Source of the DNA: Tetrapyrgos nigripes
Taxonomy: Eukaryota > Basidiomycota > Agaricomycetes > Agaricales > Campanellaceae
Reading direction: 5' to 3'
Assembly (NCBI GenBank): GCA_013368315.1
Contig: JAACJM010000079.1
Coordinates: 287,717-351,716 of the forward strand
Length of the DNA: 64,000 nucleotides
The notes beneath the pieces were generated by a model. It did no database searches. It saw nothing but the letters and a program-made list of their open reading frames with translations, and was not told the DNA's origin. Positions 53,185-64,000 of this stretch are shown here, in pieces. A program made the translations under genes and the position numbers. Positions within the stretch are counted from its first letter, which is position 1. Every line of letters begins with the position of its first letter.

Positions 53185-54956
53185 TCACTGAGCATTCTGA
53201 GCAGCCTGAATAGCATATGTAAGAGCATGGTTCCATAACAGTGCAAGCTGGTTAAAATCATGGCTATGATAGCAAGGGAGCTGTTGTAGAACATTACTGA
53301 GCTGCTCCACATTTACAGCAGGGGTAGTGGGCCCCTCTACATGGCTCATTTCATCAGGAGTTTCTGAAGTAAAAGGATTGGCACCTGTAGAATCATCAGA
53401 CAAATTATTAGCCCCATTATGATGACTTCGAATATTATTATCCTCCCATATTCCATTAATTCTTCTTTGTTAGTCACAGGATCATTAGGTGATACTGATG
53501 CAAGATGGTGAGGAAGTGCTCTGTTACCAAACTGAACAATTCCCTGCTTGTACATGTCATTTGAAGTTTTGTCGGTACCAGAATGTGTGTGATTATTCCA
53601 GATTGCAATCCAATCCTTGAGCTGCTTGTTGAGGCAGCCCAAGAATATGAAATGCAGTAACCAGACACGAGCTTCATTTTCAACATTGAAGCCACAGTTG
53701 ATCTCCAAATGCAGAAAGAACTGCTTCCAATGTCTTCCAACATGTGCAGTGACTTCCACCCATAGTCTCTCAATTTGGATATTGTGAATTGATCTGCTTG
53801 AAATTCAGAATCTGCACAAGATAAATTTCTTACAACTTACTTTCCAAAAATATAGGAGCCACGATTAGGACCCCTAACCTCAACCATTCTCTGAGCAACC
53901 ATTACATTCTCTGTTCCATAATCACCCTTGCACCTACTCAGATAACCATGCACCTGACAGCACATCACTTTCATGATCATATTTATCTGTCTACATATAT
54001 CTGAAACTAACCTGACAGATACCTTCAAAAACAGCATAGACTGTCTCAGCCCTATTGTTATCACTAGCCACCACATCCAAGACCAGCCTTGAAGCTCCAT
54101 CTATAAACCCATGAATTACAATGTGATAACAAATGAGGCCTGCAAATGAATGTTAGCCTGTGAATATAAAATATATTTGCACATACCATGCTGGCCATCA
54201 TTGTGCCACAGAGAATTAGGACCAGGAACCCAATATTGAGTACACTGGATTTGGCAGTTGGACCAAGAACACAGTTCAGGGATGCCCTGAGCTGTTCTTG
54301 TGACATGAGAGCACCATCATACATGTGCCGGCCAAAATTAGGAAAGAGCTGATGAATCTCCAAAACTTTCTGATCAAGGTTGTGATCTGAAATGTCTGAA
54401 AGATTACTAGAGTGACCAGGATAAAATGTACAGGTAACAGTCCCATCACCATTATTAATCTGATCATAGACAGGGGGTCCAGCTGGAGAGATTCTGTTGA
54501 TGACACAATATCTGTGGATTGTTTGAGAACTGCACCCAAACATTTTGCCGAGTGTTGGTGATGTGAGACTCAGATGTCAAATTTCTGAGAACATCAGGGT
54601 CCACATGTTTCTGAGGTCTCCCACATTGCCCAGTCCTTGGTTCCAGAGAAGAGAGGTTGGGAGGAGGAAAATGAGGAGGTTCAGGCTGTCACTGTGATGC
54701 CAGTGAGATCAGCCAGCATCTGCTGCGTACTTGTAATATAAGTCTGCTGATCATCAGAATCAAAGGTAATCAATACATAAAATACTGGATCCTTAATAAT
54801 GAATATTACCTGGTGTACTTGTTGGAGGAAATTCTCACATCTAGCTACAAGTGGCTGAAGTTGTCCTGGATTTCCCTGGTAGATTAAGATGGACTGAGAG
54901 ATATTGTCCTTGAGAGAGTGGAAAGTATCAGTGATTGACTGTGCAGCATATGCCAT
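53185..54956 (-). pseudogene. Integrase-core (rve) domain protein of the agaricomycete type, frameshifted multi-exon gene
   Basis: On the minus strand: N-terminal helical part from 54956, then FGCSSQTIHRY (helix-turn-helix-like), then LSDISDHNLDQKVLEIHQLF. After a frame change comes PNSLWHNDGQH (first catalytic Asp). After a 47 bp intron comes HIVIHGFIDGASRLVLD then ASDNNRAETVYAVFEGICQ. After another intron comes DYGTENVMVAQRMVEVRGPN (second Asp, then Glu region IQIERLW). The C-terminal tail ends at 53185. The domain fold is that of retroviral-type integrases, but such genes in mushrooms are not in LTR elements and their role is unclear. At least three frame changes suggest decay. Confidence 0.68.
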
Positions 54957-55040
54957 AAGGGATTTCTAGCAAGCATCAAGCTGTCACAAAGAGGTGAGTG
55001 CTTAGATAGTGATAACAAGGAGCTACAGGCTCGACTCAAC

Positions 55041-55124
55041 TAACAGACAGCAGTAAGTACTGGAACTGGTCCCAACGACGAAGAATGTATTAAATACCTA
55101 ACAGACAGCAGTAAGTACTGGAAC
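55041..55124. repeat. Short direct repeat, 58 bp apart
   Basis: TAACAGACAGCAGTAAGTAC-GGAACT type sequence occurs at 55041-55066 and 55099-55124. A related GGTCCCAAYGAYGAAGA motif occurs near 55068 and 55181. Confidence 0.7.
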
Positions 55125-57503
55125 TACAGTGTCCATCAGTAAAGGTGAAAGAAGTAATGAAAAGGGGAATACACACCTGGTCCCAATGATGAAGAGGTCG
55201 AGATGGGGAACCAGGTGTCAGGACAGGGTTTACATATGTAAAAGTAAGGAAAGTTGTAAAGAAAGCTGTAAGGGAAGCTGTCAAGAAGCTGTATTGAAGC
55301 TGTATCGGAGAAATGAAAGGTCCAGTGTGTAGCATGTGGAACAAGAGTCATATGGTGTAAAGATCTGAGGATACAGAGATAAGAAGAAATAAATAGTACC
55401 AAATATAGATGTCATGACACAAGCTTAATATTCATTCAAGTTATCCAAGGTTCTTCTGACATCAGCCACTTTCAATTCACTAATCTATTAAAGTTATTTA
55501 TTTCTCCAGTAATAACCCTAGAAATATGCTAACTTTACCTTCTGTTCCAATGACATTCATCCAAAATTCTTCCAATATCCATGATATCTATTTTGTAGAG
55601 TTGTTGATAGGATATGCCACAATTGGCAGCAATGATGTAATGATCCCCCCGATGTTCTTGAGTCCTGAACAATGATGCCAACCTCACATCAATTACCCTT
55701 GAGGCAATTTTTAACAATGCGTATATACTCCTGACACTCATTTGCAACTCACAAAGGGCAGAAGAGTTTGAAGAAACTGACGTGATGCTGCAGGTGCTGT
55801 ACCTGGAGATGGGATAGCAGATATCAACACCCAGGTCTGCAACTGGGATCTTCCTCAACCACCAACACCTGGTTGTAGCCGTCAACTTGAGTGTCTCGTG
55901 TAGAGGACCCTCAAGTCCAGCCATCTCAATGACTGGAAGTGAGGTGGATTTTTCCAGGCTTTTTGAGCATCTGTTCTTGTCCTTGGTCCCACTATACTGC
56001 TCTTACTCATATATGGGTACCTGAATCCGTTTCGTCTCACTGTGCATGCAAGTAGAATCCAAGTCTGTATTGGCCAACAATACACACGTTTCTATCACCC
56101 TGCCATTTGCAATCTCGTCACTGTGTACACCATTCTTGCAGGAACCATACAAGAATCTGGACGTGACATTGGGAGACATTTAGAGGTCATCATTTGATAG
56201 AAGGTTGTCTCGGGTTTACATTGGTATGTCTCACCAATCCCATCTATTCACTAACTCGCACTTGTACTCTTAATCAGTATTGGCATCTAGGTTTCCCCTC
56301 CTTGTCCAACCCAAATGCTTCAGTGTATGATGTGGCATGCAAATGTGAAACTGCTGTTGTTGAGCCTTACTAGGTGCATTCTCTGCATCTTTCTTCTCTA
56401 CATCAGACTAAACTCAGTCATGTTCCAGACTTCACATTAATATTTTCAATACCACAAACCAACCTGCAAACCAACAGTACACCATTCCAGAAGAGAATCC
56501 TTAGTCTTATCCATTCATGATCTGAATAATTTGTTGCTCTGATCCAGATGTTGCACCCATTTCTGATACCAGACACACTTTTCTTAGCGCTACACCTACA
56601 TCAATACCAACCCAACTCGAACTCTTCTTGACCCAACCAACACCAGAGGGAATGAGCAAATTCTGTTGCTACCCAACCACACCCTCACAACTAACGGAAC
56701 ATGTGTCAAGCACATCCTCACTGAAGATTCACATGATGTTTTTGTCTGTGCTGCCACTATCATTATTGTGGTAGTGGTAGCTATTGAAGTGGTTGACATG
56801 AGGTGGCCAGAGTGACACAATGTACATCTCAAGTACATCTCATCTTTCTCTCATCTACCCCTCCTTCAAAACTCACATCTTTCTGCTGTTTTCTCTTTCA
56901 GATACCTCCAAATCAGTGACTACACTCCAACAACCTCCCTCATTGTCCAATTATGTCCATGGCATTTGACCAACGCCAACACAACCCCACACCATTTGCA
57001 TGATCACCACAAGACACCAACACCTGGAAAACAACTTTTTATTATTGCAAGATCAACTTTACCATCAGAGGAGCTTCTCTTCTCTACTTCCACCACCTCT
57101 CTCGAAATTGATGTTGATGTCAATGCTGACCCAACCTTACCCTTGACACCATTACTGATATATTCCCTGACTACATGACACCAGCTAAGCCCTTTCATGC
57201 TCAAACCTACCACTTCATCAAGTGGGATAATACCCTCCATCAGCTTCTCCTTGCTGATTTCCTTGCCCATGATATTGATTAGTTTGCCTGCTAGCTTCTC
57301 AATATCTTCAGCAGATGCATCTTCATCTGCATTGTTGGTGATTTTGCTGTTGTTGTAGTCTATGGACATATGACTTGTGTCAGTATCACACCACCTCCCA
57401 TCACCATCACTGCCAAGGAAAAGTGTCTCAAAGGTGGCAGCCTGCACCTGATTCTTTCCTTACTGCAAAGTGCCTTGGCTACAGTGTACTCAAGTATGTA
57501 GTC
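55125..57503. other. Stretch with unassigned ORFs
   Basis: Two minus-strand frames, 55535-55924 and 57004-57447 (DADEDASAEDIEKLAGKLIN-like acidic region in the latter), look partly protein-like but carry no motif I recognise. Low confidence that either is a gene. Confidence 0.3.
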
Positions 57504-57996
57504 TGTCAAGGTTGTTGGTACACTCAAATAACCACCCAAGTCACACAATCAAAGAGCAGATACAAGATAGATAGATTGAGAGAGAGATAGATGTGGAGAA
57601 ACGAGTAAGCTGACTAGGCTCTACACTGCGTAGTAGTAGTACGGAGTGGAGATGAAGTGAACAAACTAGGGAATCAGTTACAAAAGATCTCAAGTATATA
57701 TGAGAAATGTGAAGAGATGAGAAAAGTAAGTAAAAATAGAATGGTGCCATATGGTTGAGAAAGATAGGAAGATTGAATCAATCAAGTTAAAGATAGGAAG
57801 AATAGATAAGAGATAAGAAAGATGGGAAGATTGATCGACAGTTATTATAGAGCTTGACAGGTTTTATAAGGTTCAAAGTCAGAAATATAGGGTTAAGAGG
57901 TTTATTGAGGGAACGCAATGGACGAATGATCAGAGAAAGGTTTCAATAATGAAGTAAAAGAGGAAGGAGGACAAAGAACTGTAGCAGTTCATGACA
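57504..57996 (-). repeat. Solo LTR (493 bp) with perfect 5 bp target duplication
   Basis: Reverse-complement family member of 42251-42708, ending TGTCA and TGACA. It is flanked by TAGTC at 57499-57503 and again at 57997-58001. No internal region remains. Confidence 0.9.
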
Positions 57997-59361
57997 TAGT
58001 CTTTGAGGACTCACCTGCTGCATCTGTGAGCATTGTTTCGTTTTTTACTCTGGGTTTTGTAAACTGACACTGACACTTGAATGTACTGCAGGTACATTCA
58101 GTGAAATCTTTGCCTCCATCACTGGCCTCAAATACACATAGCCTATCAGTGGAATGTCAAGTTGTAGGGGTAGAGCTGTTGTCTCTTGCTGGCTGATCTG
58201 AGACGAGAGAGTTGTAGGGAATAGACTGCGGAGATCTATAGAGAATATGGATCTAGACTGATATTGTATGTATTCAGTAATATGTAAATATAATACTTGG
58301 TGACATGAGATTGTACACCATACATATGTAGCAACTTGCTTTCTACCACCATCCAATTCCTAGAGTACCACTGACTGACTCTGGTCACTTGCCCCACTGT
58401 CTTTCCTCCCAATTCTTTGTGTCTTCTTTGCCACATTTCCCCCCTCCATTCCATCTCATGCTCACGTTTGCCCTGGGTAAATTATTTTTGTTTTTGCTGC
58501 AATCATGATATCTTTTTGGCTACACCAACATTACATATAAACAACTCATGGAATTGCTCTAACAGCCAGCAAGAGATGTAGTTTGTCCTGTGGCACCCTC
58601 TCCACAAGCTGGCATGTTTGGTTGACCCACTGTCACCAAACACCCTTCATTTTTGCAGGGTCTGGGGTTTTCCATCCCATAGTTTATCATGGCAGAATGT
58701 CAAGGTTGTGATATTAGGTGTAATGGCTTTTTTGCATCTGTTGAAGGTACTGAGATGTGTTTTTGTGGCCATCCAAGAACACAGCACTATACACCCACAT
58801 CAGCACCTCCACCTCTGGACCCTTGTATGTGTCCCAGAGATCAGACAACATGGTTTTGGCAGTGAGTATCCTAATGTCTGTTGCTGCCATACCTGTCTGA
58901 TTTGATTGGATGTCTAGGAGGACCAGTCCCAGCATGGACATACACCCTGTCAGCGCTGTGGTGCAGCATATGTTGCTCACTCTCCACCAGGAGGTACTGC
59001 TCAACAACCCACCAGAAGTGCTGCTCCTCAGCAACCCCCTGCTGCTGCACCATCTCATCATGCACCTGCACCATATGTTATGCCAGGGTCTCCAACTCCT
59101 CATTCATTTGTACCACAGACATTATCCACTCCACCTTGGTTGCAGCCACAACCATTTGCTCCATCCTTCAGTGCCAACATACCACTTCCCTTCCCTCCTC
59201 ATCTAACACCACATTTGGACCACCAGGTTCACCATTGTCATCACAGATGCCTCTGCCTCCTCCAACACAGCTGGTACCATGTGTGACACAGCCTTGTACA
59301 TTTTAGTTGCTTCACACCACTCCATATGGCCAAGTGGTGATCCCTCCTCCAATAAGCACCA
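57997..59361. other. Non-coding or decayed stretch
   Basis: Only short, overlapping ORFs of His/Ser/Pro-rich composition on both strands, typical of chance frames. No repeat edges found. Confidence 0.35.
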
Positions 59362-61588
59362 GTGTGCTCTTGCTCAGGCAGCAGGAGAAGGGCAAATGCT
59401 CCTGGTATACTGCCAGTGAAGATCAACATCGGAATTCTCACATTACCTGCTAGAGACTTTTGGGAAATCTTTCTGGATGAGCATAGAGCTCATGGAGGCT
59501 GGCGTGCTCCTAAGGAGTGTGCTGTTGAGTTTATGGCAGGTCTTGAGGTCCTAGGCCTAAAGATGACAATCAACAATATTTCTCACAGGAATGTGACTGC
59601 TGCCCCTACTATTGATAGGGTGTTGGAAACCCATATGGCTGCAAAGCACCTCCATTTCTACACTCCTGACAACCAGCCTGTTCTGACTGTCACAGACATT
59701 CATCAATGGTGCTTTCTCATTTGCTCACAAAGAAACCCTGGATCTCAAGAGATCTTAAAGTATACTGGTCAGACAAATGAGTTGACATGGGCACAAGTTC
59801 TTGGGTCAGCAGGAAAATATCAAGATGGAAACCAAAAGAAAGAGATGACTCCACTTTATGTGTTGATTGGTGAGTTGTCTTTTTCAAGGTCCTTATTACC
59901 TGCCTTAGCTCCTATTCATTATCCAATAGCAAAATGGCTTCCGGGGGACAAACAAATGCACAACAGTCTTCATTTCTGCCTAACACACAAGGCATTTGCC
60001 CTACATGATATGGATAATGAGACACCATCCATGTCTACTGCTGCACAATCATCCACTTTACCATCCACTGGTCCACAACTATCCACATCCACTAGTTCTG
60101 ATCAGTCTGCCAATGCATTTCGTGTCTGTCAGGAGTGCTGTCTCCCAGAACAAGCAGAGGATGATAACAACAGACATTGACAAAGTTACCAATGTTGTCA
60201 TTCCTGACGACACCCTCAATACCATTTCCACTCCTGCCGACACCCTCAATCCCACCCCTGACAATACTGACACCATCCCTGATGACACTGCCACCATCAC
60301 TACTGCAGAGGCTGCTGCTCATGCACAATTCCAGGTGAGCTGGATGACTCTGATAAACTTTTTCAATGTCAACACTCATACTTGCGTCCTCTGCAGCAGA
60401 CATCTCTTATCAAAATCAAAGTTAGTGGAAGACTGGTTGGAATGGGTTCACAACTTGTTGGGAAGTGATCATGCCAGGGTCTCAATTAAAAGCCTGACAG
60501 TTGAGCTCATTGCCAAGAATCTCATCACTGCGATGATTGCCCTCACAAATGGTGAAGAGATTCAATTGGAGGAAGGTGTTGAGATGGAAAACTTGGATGC
60601 AGCAGCTGCATTTGTTCCTGAGGCCTATATAGAGATTACCATGTGAGATCTCTTACCCTAATACAATATGTTTACATGGAGGCTGTGGATACTGGAGAAG
60701 GGTTATCATTGCTGCTGGTGAGGAGTTCTTCACTGGCTGGACAGGTCTCAAGAGGGTCACTTCAGCCCCTTGGTTCCAGAGATAATGTTTAACATTCCCA
60801 GTCCACTCTTTGCATTCTTTGGGGCTTTGGCCTTTTTCTACTTTTCTCCATGACCTGGGGGATTGAGGTGCTGAAGTTTTCACCAATGGTGGTTCACATG
60901 CTTCTGGGTGGGGACGTGAAGGATATTGTGAAAGACACTGCTTTCATCATGAAAGTTGCGCCAACACTGGCCAAGCATCTCAAATCATGGCCACCTATCC
61001 CTCTGGATCAGCCAACTCCTGGCCACAACTGGATTGTTCAAGATACATCTGAAGACCCTGTCTTGCTTTTGAAGGAACATTTAAACTTGATGGTAAACCA
61101 ATGGATTTATTCTCAAGCAAATCCAAAACATTACACCAGAACAAGCAGAGAGTATCAAGATACCTCTTTCTTTAGTGGTTCTTTTCAGTGTACCCTGCAG
61201 TCAGGCCAACACCTTTTCAGTCACATCACCAACCATTCAGGCTATCTTCAAAGGCTTTACAACCCCTGCCAACCTCAAAGTCATCTTCCCTGATACTATC
61301 AATGACACCAAGTTTGATAAAATCAGCCTTGTCATGGATATGTGGAGTGAGAGAAACATTTCTGAGTGGAGGGACATCTTCTGTTGCATTATCTGGGACT
61401 GGCCAGTTAGCAACAATGCCAATGAGCTACAGAAGAAATGGATTAGATGTTTTCTCAGATGGTTTTACAAAGGTGTTGGGAACTGCCAGCAATTTGTTGA
61501 GATGATTAGTGGGACCCCATACTTGCCCTCACTGTCTGAGTCGTCACAACTGTACAAAGTAAGCCAGGTTCCTGTCTGTTTTTCTTAA
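59362..61588 (+). pseudogene. Decayed multi-exon gene of unknown function
   Basis: Protein-like pieces in order: an open stretch to 60180 (FWEIFLDEHRAHGGWRAPKE, WLPGDKQMHNSLHFCLTHKA), then a Thr/Asp-rich linker. An intron-like block at about 60334-60398 follows. Next come LKFSPMVVHMLLGGDVKDIV, and from about 61078 text that reads in one sense only after a frame change (FKLDGKPMDLFSS then NITPEQAESIKIPL, TFSVTSPTIQAIFKGF, FDKISLVMDMWSERNISEWR). The consistent composition across frames suggests a real ancestor. I do not recognise the family; no catalytic motif is evident. It could be a host gene or a transposon passenger. Confidence 0.45.
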
Positions 61589-62286
61589 CCTGTATGCTTA
61601 CTCTATCATAGATTATATTTCATACAAAGGACACCCTGGCCAATCCTGATGCCTTTTGGCATACTTGTTACCAAGCGGTTGATATCTGCATGGTCTCTCA
61701 TGTTTACCTTGAAGGTGTTGATATTTGTCCCCCAGATACGTCAATTGTCACTTGGTTTGATGCCTGGTTTGATTCAGTGGTGAGTTAGTGATGTTATTGT
61801 CAGCTTTCCTTCGTCTGCTGCTTTCAGTCATGCTTTATATGCTCTCTCTCTGCCCATTCTCTCACATGCTGTATGTCTCTCTTTCATGTTATGTTATGAT
61901 TGATATTTTACATTTGCACAAATGCTCTCTGATACTTGCACAACTCTATGTTATACTTGATACTGCTCAATTGAGCACGTTTTTTTTGTTACTGTATGAT
62001 CTCTCTCCCACTTGTTATTCTCTGCCTCACGCCTTCTCTCATGTACTTGTTATGTTTTGCCTGTCAGGGCACGTAATTCCAGAATCCTCTTATTGTACAC
62101 TATTGCACACTGTTTTTTAGAATCAAGATAGATACTACCTTAAATTGTAGACTCGCACCCTTTGTACACTATTGCATGTATTATCGATTATCCCTTGTAG
62201 AACATGTAGGTACTACTATAGGTCATAGTCCAGAATTGATCATTTTGCAGTATATACTGCATAGCCCCTTCCCCTATGACATTAAG

Positions 62287-62390
62287 GTCCAAGGTAAAGA
62301 TGGAAGGTAAAGAGGTGAAGATGTGAGGTAAAGATTTGAATGTAAAGGTAAAGATTTGAAGGTAAAGGTAAAGATGTGAGGTAGAGATGT
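62287..62390. repeat. Purine-rich minisatellite-like stretch
   Basis: Irregular repeats of GGTAAAGATTTGAA and GGTAAAGATGTGAG units over about 100 bp. The 700 bp before it (61.6-62.28 kb) is pyrimidine-rich with no gene supported. Confidence 0.7.
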
Positions 62391-62702
62391 CATGGCATAT
62401 GTAGAAGATCATGCCAAGATATTTTTGTCTGGCCAGGCCCTTCATAGCTTCAGCTAACGTCAACTTCCTCCACCTTCCCTTTGCCTTGACCATTCAATCT
62501 CTATTCTTCACTTCACTTCTTTCTCTCCTTCATCCTCACCCAACTCATCTCCTCCCCATATCAAATCCCTCACAAACCTCGGCCTCATCCTCAACTTCTT
62601 CTTAAACTCCATCAAGCAAACTGTCGCACTTTGAATCACACTGGTTTGCAGTGTGTAGACCACTTCAGCACTTGGAACATATGTGGGCATTCCTACAGTA
62701 TC

Positions 62703-63911
62703 TCATGGGGGAGGAGCATTTGCCAGCATTCCAGTTCCGGCAGATGTCAGAGATGTTGAAACATTGCCATTGGTTTGGGTTGGAGCTTGTGGAAGAATTA
62801 CTAGGGAATTAGGACTGGTTATGAACAGCAGAGATTGCATTGACAATCCAGTTAAGGTAAAGTCCTTGGAATGTGTTGGTGTCTGTGAGGAGGAGATCTC
62901 AATGGCTTGCAACTCGCTGGCGAACAGCTTTGTCGTGGTTGATGACATTGATATGTTGGACTGGACCAGGGTGCGATTTGAACAAATCATTAATATGTTG
63001 TCCATAAGCTCTAACCTCTCTTTCTCTCCAAGGCAATGTGAATTTAATAACATCTTTGTACATCCCAAAAGTGATTGTCCAATCCCTGTGAGTCCTAACT
63101 TTCTTTGATGGTGTCCTTGATCCTGGGAGTCTGAACTCAGCTCCATCTCCAAGCTTGTAGGTAGGTTTATTGTTGTATTCAATGGAGCTGGAGAACAAGA
63201 GGAGGCCATCAAAGTCAATGTGCTTCCCACTGAAGAGGTTGTTCCATTTGGAGTCAGGGAATTTGATGAGGGATGGACTGGAGTAAACTGAGGCTTTGGT
63301 ACACTTGGGGTCACGGAGCCAGTTGGTGAGTGCAAGTTGAGTCTTCTCCACATTCAATTTGGTGATGAACCACTGTGGAGCTTCCTCCCCTTCTGACCAA
63401 TTGTCCACTTTTTCCAGACTAATATAGTTTGCATCATCTCTGCTCTCATCTCCTGTAAGTCCTTCTCCATCTGAGCCACTTTCATTTTCATCCTCATGAC
63501 TTCACTTCTTCGACCTGCTAGGCTGGATGATGTCTGCCTGGAGATTCCTATCAGTTTGTTCGAGGAGGTTGAAATACATTTCATATGTGCTTTTTTGCTG
63601 TCAGTTTGCATCAGGCATTGCCCTGATGATAAGCCTGTGGATACTTGTAACAGCTTCAAATTTAGTGCATTCTCCAGACTCAAAGCATTTGATTTTGGCC
63701 ATGCATTTTTTGGCGAGTTGGGTATTGGTAGTCTGACAGATAGTCCAGAAGGCTCAGAGGCACAGGATGAAGTTGTGATGTTATCAATGAACGACTGAGC
63801 TTGTGAAGTGAGGTCTTCAGTGTGAGTGATAGAAGCGTCTCCCAGACTAGTAGTACCAGGCTGATTGTTGGTATTGGGATTGGCTTCAGAAGTAGTACCA
63901 GTTTTGGCCAT
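62703..63911 (-). pseudogene. ORF1 (Gag-like) of a DIRS-like element on the minus strand
   Basis: ATG 63911 (MAKTGTTSEANPNTNNQPG) starts an acidic, Ser/Thr-rich N-terminus. A Lys/Glu-rich helical part follows with frame changes near 63700 and 63400. The conserved part reads FPDSKWNNLFSGKHIDFDGL, RTHRDWTITFGMYKDVIKF, then REVRAYGQHINDLFKSHPG and HDKAVRQRVASH. That pattern (W-N-N-L..G, DWTI, YG.HI, DKA.R.RV) is familiar to me from Gag-like ORFs next to RT in agaricomycete DIRS-like elements. The downstream RT is not in this window on this strand. The exact end is uncertain. Confidence 0.5.
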
Positions 63912-64000
63912 AAGATGGTGTGAGCAAAGTGATGTATTGGTATATAACTCGAGTAATAACTAGTACTGAGAGACTTGTGAATGAGAGTGAAAAGATGACA

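Noticed and set aside
61788..62120. Leu/Ser-rich ORF suggesting a membrane protein
   Set aside because: Arises from pyrimidine-rich low-complexity DNA; the hydrophobic look is a composition effect.
1..64000. CRISPR arrays, bacterial operons, rRNA genes
   Set aside because: No regularly spaced direct repeats with unique spacers, no polycistronic layout, no rRNA-like conserved stretches; introns throughout show a eukaryote.

Overview
The window reads as nuclear DNA of a filamentous basidiomycete, most likely an agaricomycete. The evidence is 45-100 bp GT-AG introns in nearly every host gene, a fungal anoctamin, an adenylate-forming enzyme, and a repeat load typical of mushroom genomes (Ty3/gypsy with chromodomain, Ngaro/DIRS tyrosine-recombinase retroelements, integrase-core genes, TA-targeting and Mutator-like MITEs). 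I saw no CRISPR array, rRNA gene or intact tRNA gene, and nothing bacterial.

Layout. 0-6.6 kb is gene-bearing. It holds the 5' part of an anoctamin (minus, running off the left edge), a small beta-carbonic anhydrase (minus, five exons), and an adenylation-domain protein (plus, nine exons). The 2.3-4.1 kb gap carries a tandem intron-bearing repeat. 6.8-12.5 kb is a nearly complete Ngaro-type retroelement with split direct repeats A1-ORFs-B1-A2-B2. 12.57-38.49 kb is a nest: a TA-flanked MITE was split by a 25.4 kb Ty3/gypsy element. That element was itself hit by a Harbinger-like MITE, a second gypsy element in the opposite orientation, a DDE transposon and another TA-flanked MITE. 39.8-45.6 kb is a decayed DIRS-like element interrupted by a solo LTR, a Mutator-like MITE and a TIR element with tRNA-like boxes. 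45.6-62.6 kb is repeat-rich, low in recognisable genes, and contains a C2H2 zinc-finger gene, an integrase-core gene remnant, a 163 bp MITE, a second solo LTR and a decayed gene of unknown function. The last 1.3 kb holds ORF1 of another DIRS-like element on the minus strand.

How it fits together. Target-site duplications and restored reading frames let several insertions be peeled off in order. The sequence also records how the elements were silenced. The two LTRs of the inner gypsy differ by 21 substitutions, every one a CpG transition. The in-frame nonsense codons in both gypsy elements are almost all TGA where CGA is the likely ancestor, and two Asp-to-Asn changes that remove the reverse-transcriptase active site in the DIRS-like copy can each be explained by one CpG transition. 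The most distinctive observation is in the Ngaro element: its left repeat is an exact spliced version of its right repeat, lacking two GT-AG introns.
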